From Stanieria sp964562685 (GTDB taxonomy: Bacteria; Cyanobacteriota; Cyanobacteriia; Cyanobacteriales; Xenococcaceae): a stretch of DNA of 64,000 nt. The notes under the pieces are model-generated. The model did not search any database. It had not been told where the DNA came from and worked only from the letters and a program-made list of their open reading frames with translations. The first letter of the stretch is position 1, and each line of letters begins with the position of its first letter. The DNA lies in the NCBI GenBank assembly GCA_964562685.1, contig CAZLUP010000007.1:57513-121512 (forward strand). The letters run 5' to 3'. The translations under genes and the position numbers were made by a program. Below are positions 37,693 to 44,899 of this stretch, piece after piece.

Positions 37693-38793
37693 TTATCCGA
37701 TAATTAATTCTAAATAGCCGTTTTGAAATTTTGCTCCTGTGACCGAACGACCACTCCAAGCTGGAGGTAAAGTAATATTACGTCTTTGGTCGCCTGCTTC
37801 AACAGTGACTTCTGGACCGTATTGAGTAAGTTTGACTTGTTTTTTGTCGAAACCAGGCAAAAAGACCCGAATTTTGCGCTCATTCATCTCAATGGTGGTG
37901 GGTTTAGGAGCGTCTGCACCTCTGCGGAAGTTTGGTAAAGCATCGATCAAAGGTTGCCAATCACCTGAATCAATTGAAGGAACAGCCGTAATGGTCAAAG
38001 GATGGAACTCTGTAGCAAGAGAGTCAGTGACCTCTGCTTGATTGAGTATTACCCCACCAACGGTTAAACCAATTTGCTGTGCGCTACCCCACAAATACTT
38101 GGCAGTTGCGATCGCAACTGGTTCAGAAGTAGTCACTAAATAAGAGATTAATCTCTGCGGATCAGCTAAAGCTTGTTTGCCTTTATTTAATAACTGGGTT
38201 GCTTGATTGGCTTGTTCTGGGGCAAAACTGTCTGCTGTCCACGAAACATTCAGAACGGCACTAGTCACAGGTTGAACAAAGGGAGATAACGCCTTAACAA
38301 TATCTGATTCTTGAAATACCCCGCGAAAACGACGAATGTACCAATCAAGAATCTCTGGAGTTCCCCACATTCTCAAACTGTTTAAATCTCCCGAACCATC
38401 ATAAACAATCACATCATATTTTTGCGATTGGTCATACTGGCGAATAGCATTCAAGGCTAAAGCTTGATCCATGCCAGGGAGAATTCCCAATTCTTGACCA
38501 TAAACGTTTTTTAAAATAGGCGATCGCACATATTGAGATTCTAACTGTTTAACCTCTTCCCAGCTTTTCTCTAACAGTACAGTAGTATGCAGTTGAACTG
38601 CAGAAAGATTAGCTGCGATTTCTTGAGGTTCAGCCTCGGGAGTGATGCCTAAAACTAAACTAAAAGCGGGGCTGGGGTCTTGTCCTACTAAGAGAACTCT
38701 TTCCCCAAGACTAGCAAGTTTTTTGGCAGTTGCGATCGCAATTGTTGTGCGTCCGATACCACCCTTGCCCAAGAAAGTAATGATTAGGGACAT
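37693..38793 (-). CDS. ArsA/Get3-like ATPase with C-terminal HSP20-like domain
   Basis: 366 residues. The deviant Walker A is FLGKGGIGRTTIA: the signature Lys of GKGG is kept, but the P-loop Lys before TT is Arg (R15). VIYDGSGDLNSLRMWGTPE resembles the switch II/Walker B region. The last ~75 residues (from RKIRVFLPGFDKKQ) form the ArsA_HSP20 domain. Unlike true ArsA or Get3, there is no cysteine pair for arsenite or zinc. Encoded immediately upstream of chlG, so a role in handling ChlG or other membrane proteins is attractive but unproven. Confidence 0.85.
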   Translation of the reverse strand: MSLIITFLGKGGIGRTTIAIATAKKLASLGERVLLVGQDPSPAFSLVLGITPEAEPQEIAANLSAVQLHTTVLLEKSWEEVKQLESQYVRSPILKNVYGQELGILPGMDQALALNAIRQYDQSQKYDVIVYDGSGDLNSLRMWGTPEILDWYIRRFRGVFQESDIVKALSPFVQPVTSAVLNVSWTADSFAPEQANQATQLLNKGKQALADPQRLISYLVTTSEPVAIATAKYLWGSAQQIGLTVGGVILNQAEVTDSLATEFHPLTITAVPSIDSGDWQPLIDALPNFRRGADAPKPTTIEMNERKIRVFLPGFDKKQVKLTQYGPEVTVEAGDQRRNITLPPAWSGRSVTGAKFQNGYLELIIG

Positions 38794-38832
38794 TGTTATT
38801 TCCTCTTGCTTGTCACCGCTTACTATTTATTG

Positions 38833-39027
38833 TTATTCTACTGGTTTAATTTCGTCTTCAAAAAACCAAGTAGCACTCTTGTCATCGAATTCGACAATTA
38901 CGCCAACACCACTGCCATCAGTCATTTTAAAATTTTTGATGACTCCGATTTTACCTAATTTACTTACTACATTGGGAGATAAGCGGTCTCTAAGACGATA
39001 TACTTTTACTTTTTGCCCGATTTCCAT
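38833..39027 (-). CDS. DUF2862 protein
   Basis: 64 residues from the ATG at 39027 (MEIGQKVKVYRLRDR); a farther in-frame ATG at 39063 adds 12 residues. A conserved cyanobacterial SH3-like small protein: KVKVYRLRDRLSPNVVSKLG, IVEFDDKSATWFFEDEIKP. First gene of the DUF2862 / ArsA-like / chlG group, 39 bp before the ATPase gene. Function unknown. Confidence 0.85.
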   Translation of the reverse strand: MEIGQKVKVYRLRDRLSPNVVSKLGKIGVIKNFKMTDGSGVGVIVEFDDKSATWFFEDEIKPVE

Positions 39028-39189
39028 TCCTGCTTTTTTCCGAAATAACTTGAGCCATATCACAGTTTAAAGCAAAATCTGTCCTTGCTGAAACTTAAAA
39101 AACAAATACTAGCTAAATGTTATTGCTCAATTTATTGCTGACTTAGTTACAATACGCCCTGATACCGTTTCGGATCTATATAACTAACT

Positions 39190-39996
39190 ATGGTTACTTT
39201 CGTACACAAAAAAATCAGTTCTTCTCAATTATGGTGGTATTGGGAACTCCTTTCGGTGTTAATTAGACGGAATTTAAAAAGAAGATATCGCGGTTCTTTT
39301 CTTGGTGTCTACTGGTCGCTGCTCAATCCTCTGATCATGACTGGTTTATATACCGCTATTTTGGGTTCGGCGTTTAAAACTTATTACGATAACTCACTGT
39401 TAAATTATGTCCTAGCTGCTTTTACTGGTTTGGTAGTAATTAATTTTTTCTCTTCTGCTACTCTTCAAGCACTAGCTAGTGTAGTTGAAAATGGAGCGAT
39501 AGTTAACAAGATTCGTTTGCCTTTATTTGTTTTTCCTTTAGCTACTATCGGTGCTAATATTTTCCAATTGTTAGTGGGAGTTGTTCCTTTACTCGTGATA
39601 GTGACAGGAGTTTTTTCTAAAAATATCTTGAATATTATAGCTTTATTCTTCCCCTTATTTGCACTAGTTTTGGTTTGTTCGGGAATTGGTTTATTAATGA
39701 GTGCGCTTTATGTATTTTTCCGAGACTTGCCTTATTTTTATGAACTTTTCACTTTTTTATTATGGATTAGTTCTCCTGTGTTTTATCCCCCAGATATTGT
39801 ACCCGAACAAGTTCGTCCGTTTTTAAGCGTTAATCCTTTGCTACCAGTTATTGAAAGTATTCGTCAGATTTCTTTGTCTGGTAATTTTCCTGAATTTGAT
39901 TTAATTTTTCACGCTTTATTAAGTGGATTATTAATTTTAACAATAGGAATAATCTGTTTTCGGTTTTGGCAAAATCAATTTATGGATTTACTTTAA
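39190..39996 (+). CDS. Polysaccharide ABC exporter permease (Wzm/ABC-2 type)
   Basis: 268 residues with about six hydrophobic segments. The N-terminal region LLSVLIRRNLKRRYRGSFLG and LNPLIMTGLYTAILG are typical of Wzm/TagG/KpsM permeases, and FRDLPYFYELFTFLLWISSP is a family signature near the fifth helix. With the ATPase encoded 15 bp downstream it should export lipid-linked O-antigen or another surface polysaccharide. Glycosyltransferase genes lie 8 kb away (47.8-52 kb). Confidence 0.9.
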   Translation: MVTFVHKKISSSQLWWYWELLSVLIRRNLKRRYRGSFLGVYWSLLNPLIMTGLYTAILGSAFKTYYDNSLLNYVLAAFTGLVVINFFSSATLQALASVVENGAIVNKIRLPLFVFPLATIGANIFQLLVGVVPLLVIVTGVFSKNILNIIALFFPLFALVLVCSGIGLLMSALYVFFRDLPYFYELFTFLLWISSPVFYPPDIVPEQVRPFLSVNPLLPVIESIRQISLSGNFPEFDLIFHALLSGLLILTIGIICFRFWQNQFMDLL

Positions 39997-40011
39997 AGCG
40001 AATCAACGACA

Positions 40012-40758
40012 ATGGTAGAAGCAATTAGATTAGACCGAGTTTCTTTGTGGCGGAGAACTCAAGAAGAATTTTCCTACGATTTAAAAAGAACTTTACTGAC
40101 TTTTCTAGAAGGAAAATATCGACAACCAGCTAAAAAACTAATTTTAGATAATATCGATTTAGTAATCAAACCAGGAGAAAAAATTGGCATCATAGGTCCT
40201 AATGGCTCTGGTAAATCTACTTTACTAAAACTAATATGTGGGATTTTAAAACCTACTTCTGGTTCAGTAAAAGTCAAAGGTAATATTGCCCCTTTAATTG
40301 AATTAGGTGCAGGGTTTGATAGCGAGCTTTCTGTTTTAGATAATATTGTTTTTTATGGAGTAATGTTGGGTTTTTCTCGTCAAGAGATGCGCCAAAGAGC
40401 TAATTTAATTTTGCAATTTGCCGAACTAGAAGACTATGCTTTAGCTCCAGTAAAAAGTTTATCTTCTGGTATGACCGCAAGACTAGGATTTGCGATCGCA
40501 ACTGATGTTCAACCTGATATTTTAATTTTAGATGAAGTGTTATCGGTAGGAGATGAAAGTTTTAAAAATAAATGTAAACAAAGAATGGAGGAATTTTGGC
40601 AAGACCATATTACGATTTTACTGGTTTCCCACACAATGGATTTAATTGGCAAATCTTGTGATAAGGTTATTTGGCTTGAAAAAGGAACAATTAAACTAAT
40701 TGGTCAACCTGATGAAGTTATTAATTGTTATTTAGATAGTGTAACTAATAAAGTATAG
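40012..40758 (+). CDS. Polysaccharide ABC exporter ATP-binding protein (Wzt-like)
   Basis: 248 residues. Walker A is IIGPNGSGKSTLLKLICG, the signature is SLSSGMTARLGFAIA (typical of Wzt/TagH), Walker B is DILILDEVLSVGDESF, and the switch His is in VSHTMDLI. It lacks the C-terminal polysaccharide-binding extension of long Wzt proteins, so it belongs to the short type. Pairs with the permease just upstream. Confidence 0.92.
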   Translation: MVEAIRLDRVSLWRRTQEEFSYDLKRTLLTFLEGKYRQPAKKLILDNIDLVIKPGEKIGIIGPNGSGKSTLLKLICGILKPTSGSVKVKGNIAPLIELGAGFDSELSVLDNIVFYGVMLGFSRQEMRQRANLILQFAELEDYALAPVKSLSSGMTARLGFAIATDVQPDILILDEVLSVGDESFKNKCKQRMEEFWQDHITILLVSHTMDLIGKSCDKVIWLEKGTIKLIGQPDEVINCYLDSVTNKV

Positions 40759-40763
40759 TGTTA

Positions 40764-40833
40764 CGTCAAGCTTAAATAATAAAGAAATATCCACCGATAA
40801 ACGCAGATAAACACAGATAATTTTTACTTGACG
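40764..40833. repeat. Short inverted-repeat segment containing the ATCTGTG-type dispersed repeat
   Basis: CGTCAAG at 40764 and CTTGACG at 40827 face each other around a segment that includes CCACCGATAAACGCAGATAA, a version of the dispersed repeat also seen at 19246 and 47694. Confidence 0.45.
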
Positions 40834-41025
40834 CGATCAGTAAGTCAACCTAATTATTTGTAGGATGGGTAGTATCCTGAGCGTTATGTCATTATTTTGA
40901 ATCTTGCTATACTACAAAATGTTATAATAGAGCGATCGCGTTTCTGTCTGAGGACGCTATCTTAAATATAATTATGGTCATCGCGATCGTATTCTTGCTA
41001 GAGCATTAAAAAATACTGAATTATC

Positions 41026-41499
41026 ATGGAATCAGCATATTCTAAAGCACATTTTGATTTTACTAATCTTGGTTGGCTGACTAATCCCCGTCGGAAATTA
41101 GGTTTAAAAGGAGTAGCTTTGGGATTAATTAATCTTCCTGCCAATCAAGGATATACTTTTACCCATACTCATCAAGAACAAGAAGAAGTTTATATTGTCA
41201 TTAGTGGTTCTGGACAAATCCAAATTAATGGCGAATTAATTGAGCTAGTTTCGGGTGATATCGTGCGAGTTTCTCCTAATGCTAAACGCGCTCTTAAAGC
41301 GCATGAACTAGGGATGTTTGTGATTTGCTCTGGTGCAGTACCGATGGGATATCCCAAAAATCCTCATGCTCGATATCTGATTGATGATGGCATTCCAGAT
41401 TATGATGATATTCCCTTATGGTACGTCGATGAACCGATGGTTAAAGAGCGCAATGCTCTCTTAAAAGCGAGAATGGAAAAGTCGGCAGCAAATAGATAA
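41026..41499 (+). CDS. Cupin-domain protein
   Basis: 157 residues. Cupin motif 1 lies around HTHQEQEEVYIVISGSGQIQ (two His and a Glu as metal ligands) and motif 2 around GDIVRVSPNAKRALKAHE. The C-terminal ~45 residues (PHARYLIDDGIPDYDDIPLW) extend beyond the usual single cupin. It is convergent with the minus-strand A/B/DUF4347 array, 2 bp from its last stop. Specific function unknown. Confidence 0.8.
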   Translation: MESAYSKAHFDFTNLGWLTNPRRKLGLKGVALGLINLPANQGYTFTHTHQEQEEVYIVISGSGQIQINGELIELVSGDIVRVSPNAKRALKAHELGMFVICSGAVPMGYPKNPHARYLIDDGIPDYDDIPLWYVDEPMVKERNALLKARMEKSAANR

Positions 41500-41501
41500 G
41501 A

Positions 41502-42047
41502 TTATCCTGAGTGATCTACTCTTAGAGTTAATGTCATCTTAGCTGGTCGAAATTGTTGAGATGAATATATACCAATATCGAGAGTGAAACAACTATCCAT
41601 CACGATTACGTATCCCTGACACAAATCAGCAAGCGCAGCCGAGAGTGCCACAAACAGCGGAGGCTCCCATCTACTTCTACCACCACCACTAGTGACTTCA
41701 TAGGTATAACCCACAGCTTGCCATTGTTGGGCTATAGTTTGGATACTAGCTCGTTCTAAATTGCGACCATAATCTTCAACAAAGCTTAATTCATCAAGAC
41801 TCACTGCTGTATTTTCAAAACAGCCAAAAGATAAAGTATTAGGAACCGCAAGAGATAGAGAGTAATAGTGATAGATTAGTAATTTTTCTGATAATTCTGC
41901 AATGTCATGAGAACGAGCTTTGATTAAGGAAGGCTCACCGATAGGCTCCCTCTCTTCGGGAGTGAGTAATTCTAGAAATTTAGCTAATAGCTCACCCCAG
42001 GTAATTACATTTGAGATAGTTGGAATAATATATAGATCGATACTCAT
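41502..42047 (-). CDS. Unknown 181-residue protein A2 (paralogue of A1)
   Basis: MSIDLYIIPTISNVITWGEL... Its ATG directly abuts the TAA of B2 (TAAATG), so it is translationally coupled. It is near-identical to A1 (44348-44893) over the first ~40 and last ~95 residues, with most differences between residues ~20 and ~95 (HDIAELSEKLLIYHYYSLSL versus HDVAQLSEQLLIDCYYSLSL; SLDELSFVEDYGRN versus CVDELGFVGEFGRN). The motif VTSGGGRSRWEPPLFVALSA is unchanged in both. No signal peptide or membrane segment. No family recognised; an immunity- or adaptor-like role is inferred from position only. Confidence 0.7.
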   Translation of the reverse strand: MSIDLYIIPTISNVITWGELLAKFLELLTPEEREPIGEPSLIKARSHDIAELSEKLLIYHYYSLSLAVPNTLSFGCFENTAVSLDELSFVEDYGRNLERASIQTIAQQWQAVGYTYEVTSGGGRSRWEPPLFVALSAALADLCQGYVIVMDSCFTLDIGIYSSQQFRPAKMTLTLRVDHSG

Positions 42048-43103
42048 TTAACCAAGTTCGAGAGCAGCTAATTGAGCTAAATATTGATAAGCACGCCAGA
42101 CACTCATCAGCACTCCTGATGTCAAAGCAATACCCCGCGATTGAAAGTCATAAGAATGAATTTCTGGTAATTCTTGCTCTAAATTAGCTAGTGCTTGTCT
42201 GATAAATGAGGGTGATAATTTTGAGAGCTTCTTGACGGTTTCTGGGTCTAAACTTTCAATAAAGTTGATAAGATCAGACTCTTTTTGTTCGGGAAGGATA
42301 TCATGGGGTTTAGAAAAAAATGTATAAATACGAGGATAATCTTTGAGTGGTGAATCTGTTTTATCCAAATAAGTAACTAAGTCGTTAATTTCTGCCTTTG
42401 TTAATTTCCAAATATCGATCTTAGAATCGAGCATCAAAGGAGTAGGAATTCCCCAATGATATTCAGCATAAATGCGTTCAAAATCTCGGGCAAATTCGAC
42501 GGGATTTCTGTGGTAAATCATAGGGTTAGTCAAAGGAGATAAGCAGTTAGCTAGATAGTACATTGCAGCATGGTCGATATAGCTATTATCTTTTGGTTCG
42601 AGTAAACCACAAGCTGTTAAGAAAAAATTGGCAGAATTATTATTCGCTTCAACTAAGTTTTTGTTTAAAACAGGTTTAATACCCTCGAAACCAGTCTCGA
42701 ATTTGAGATTGTTTTCATTTTTCTTTTTATATCGTGGTTTAAATTTAACAATCCGCCACAAATCTCTATAACTGATGTGAATTTGACAACTGCTATCGTA
42801 TCTTGTTTGTAGTCCACGACCATAATTTTTCCCATAAAAATAAATAGAAATAGGCATGAAATAATCAGGGAAGAGTTCGTAACCTACACCTACATAAAAC
42901 TTGTGGGTAGAATTAGCCAATGCTTGATGATCTGAAGAATCTAAAATACTCATCAAAGTTGCTAGATCGATCTCTTGACAATTCCGCCCTTCTAAATATT
43001 GTTCGACAGTCCTAGGATTGTGTTTACGCGTAAAACGACGAACCAAAGAGGCATAAGCTTGAACAATATCCGTTTTAGAAAAAATTGAAATAGTTATTGT
43101 CAT
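42048..43103 (-). CDS. Unknown 351-residue protein B2 (paralogue of B1)
   Basis: Starts MTITISIFSKTDIVQAYASL. It shares with B1 the blocks (I/D)FYGKNY, IDHAAMYYLANCLSPLTNPM, IYHRNPVEFARDFERIY, DIWKLTKAEINDL, FIESLDPETVKKLSKL and the C-terminal WRAYQYLAQLA. It appears soluble, with no membrane helices and no known catalytic motif. Encoded 57 bp after B1 and directly before A2. I do not recognise a family. The conserved Y-H-R-N-P and D-F-E-R-I-Y blocks are where a functional site would be sought. Confidence 0.7.
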   Translation of the reverse strand: MTITISIFSKTDIVQAYASLVRRFTRKHNPRTVEQYLEGRNCQEIDLATLMSILDSSDHQALANSTHKFYVGVGYELFPDYFMPISIYFYGKNYGRGLQTRYDSSCQIHISYRDLWRIVKFKPRYKKKNENNLKFETGFEGIKPVLNKNLVEANNNSANFFLTACGLLEPKDNSYIDHAAMYYLANCLSPLTNPMIYHRNPVEFARDFERIYAEYHWGIPTPLMLDSKIDIWKLTKAEINDLVTYLDKTDSPLKDYPRIYTFFSKPHDILPEQKESDLINFIESLDPETVKKLSKLSPSFIRQALANLEQELPEIHSYDFQSRGIALTSGVLMSVWRAYQYLAQLAALELG

Positions 43104-43160
43104 GCTTATGGAATGTTCCTTGGTGATAATCGCTATTTTATTAATTAATTATTTAATTAT

Positions 43161-44186
43161 TTAAGAGTTAAGAGCTAGTTGTGCTAAATATCTATAGGGT
43201 CGCCAAACACTTGATAAAGCACCTGAAATTAAAACCATCCCTTGTTCTTGGCAATCATAGTATCTAACTTCTGGAAATCTTTGTTCTGTATTTTTAAATC
43301 CTAATTTAATGAAAGATACTGGTAGTTTAGTCAGTTTTTTTACTATTTGTGGCTCTAAACTTTCTAAGAAATCAATAATTTCTTCTGGTTGAAGTTCAGG
43401 ACAAAATTTACGAGGTTGAGCATAAAATTTATATAATTCTGGTTTGTCTTTACCAGGTTTTTCTCGATCCATTTGATGTGTTCCTAAATTAGATATTTCT
43501 TCTGAACTAAGCTGCCAAATATCTAAGTTAGAACTTAAAAGTAAGGGAAAATAAGCACCCCAAAGGTAGTCAATATAAATGCGTTCAAAATCTTGAGCAA
43601 ATTCGATTGGATTACGATGGTAAATCATTTGATTAGTCAATGAACAACGAAAATTCATTTCATAGTACATCACAGCGTGTTCGATATAAGTTTCCTCTTG
43701 TTCTAAGGACAATAATCCACAAATTTCAAGAAACAAATCTTCGGAATCTTGATGAATTGATAAAATTTTTTCTTCTTTGGTATAACGATGTTTTTTGCTA
43801 TGAATTAAATTGCGATCGCTTTTCTGATAATTAAGAGCAATTTGATTAACAATTTGTCTATCTATCGAACGCCATAAATAACTTGAGCTAGTGGAGATTA
43901 CTAAGTTACCATAATGTCTAAATGGATAACCATTACGATAATTTTTACCATAAAAATCAATCCATAAAGGAATACGCTCTCCAGAAGTTAATTCAAACTC
44001 AAAACCACAATTAAATGCTTCTCTAGAATTAACTAACTTTTCTCCTTCTGGAGATTTCAAAATCTTAATTAGAGTTGTTAAATCGAGGGTTTCTGTTTGA
44101 GTGATTTCTTGCCATTTAGTTCGATTAATCTTTTTTTTGACTATTTTAGTTCTTTTGATAGTTAACTCTGTTGGTGTTTTAATCAT
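43161..44186 (-). CDS. Unknown 341-residue protein B1, with an in-frame stop near its ancestral N-terminus
   Basis: Paralogue of B2 (IEHAVMYYEMNFRCSLTNQM, IYHRNPIEFAQDFERIY, DIWQLSSEEISNL, WRPYRYLAQLA). The annotated ATG is at 44186, but the same frame continues upstream past a TGA (44190-44192) to an ATG at 44258, encoding MTINISLFVQESHTIDGYLF, which matches the N-terminus of B2 (MTITISIFSKTDIVQ). So the original N-terminal ~22 residues are cut off by a stop codon, and translation probably restarts at 44186. Whether the shortened protein works is unknown. Confidence 0.65.
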   Translation of the reverse strand: MIKTPTELTIKRTKIVKKKINRTKWQEITQTETLDLTTLIKILKSPEGEKLVNSREAFNCGFEFELTSGERIPLWIDFYGKNYRNGYPFRHYGNLVISTSSSYLWRSIDRQIVNQIALNYQKSDRNLIHSKKHRYTKEEKILSIHQDSEDLFLEICGLLSLEQEETYIEHAVMYYEMNFRCSLTNQMIYHRNPIEFAQDFERIYIDYLWGAYFPLLLSSNLDIWQLSSEEISNLGTHQMDREKPGKDKPELYKFYAQPRKFCPELQPEEIIDFLESLEPQIVKKLTKLPVSFIKLGFKNTEQRFPEVRYYDCQEQGMVLISGALSSVWRPYRYLAQLALNS

Positions 44187-44347
44187 TCGTCACAACAGAA
44201 AAAGATAACCATCAATCGTATGAGATTCTTGAACAAATAATGAAATATTAATTGTCATCCCCATATCGAGCAAACTATAAAATGATGAGCAATAACATTA
44301 AGAATAATTTAGTTTTTTGGCACATCATTGATTTATAGTAGTTAAAA

Positions 44348-44893
44348 TTATTCTAAATTATCTACTCTTAGAGTTAATGTCATTTTAGCTTGTCGAAATT
44401 GCTGAGATGAATATATACCAATGTCGAGAGTGAAACAACTATCCATCACTATTACGTATCCCTGACACAAATCAGCAAGTGCAGCAGAGAGTGCCACAAA
44501 CAGCGGAGGCTCCCATCTACTTCTACCACCACCACTAGTGACTTCATAGGTATAACCCACAGCTTGCCATTGTTGGGCTATAGTTTGGATACTAGCTCGT
44601 TCTAAATTGCGACCAAACTCTCCAACAAAACCTAATTCATCGACGCACATTAGTTTATTTTCAAAACAGCCAACCGATAAGGTATTGCGAACTGCAAGAG
44701 ATAAAGAGTAATAACAATCGATTAGCAATTGTTCTGATAATTGAGCAACGTCATGAGAACGAAATTTTATTAATGAAGGCTCACCGATAGGCTCCCTCTC
44801 TTCAGGAGTGAGTAATTCTAGAAATTTAGTTTTAAGCTCACCCCAAGTAATTACATTTGAGATAGTTGGAATAATATATAGATCTATACTCAT
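44348..44893 (-). CDS. Unknown 181-residue protein A1, directly downstream of the DUF4347 gene
   Basis: MSIDLYIIPTISNVITWGEL... starts 6 bases after the stop codon of the DUF4347 protein, with no separate ribosome site evident; coupling is likely. Near-identical to A2 at both ends. Contains GGGRSRWEPPLFVALSAALA and VIVMDSCFTLDIGIYSS. Small, acidic and soluble, encoded immediately after a large secreted-looking protein: this is the usual position of an immunity or chaperone gene, but the assignment is inference. A 161-bp gap separates it from B1. Confidence 0.7.
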   Translation of the reverse strand: MSIDLYIIPTISNVITWGELKTKFLELLTPEEREPIGEPSLIKFRSHDVAQLSEQLLIDCYYSLSLAVRNTLSVGCFENKLMCVDELGFVGEFGRNLERASIQTIAQQWQAVGYTYEVTSGGGRSRWEPPLFVALSAALADLCQGYVIVMDSCFTLDIGIYSSQQFRQAKMTLTLRVDNLE

Positions 44894-44899
44894 TTAATT

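Noticed and set aside
40975..41025. Coding remnant YGHRDRILARALKNTELSW before the cupin gene
   Set aside because: Only ~19 residues in one frame, preceded by stops; too short to assign.
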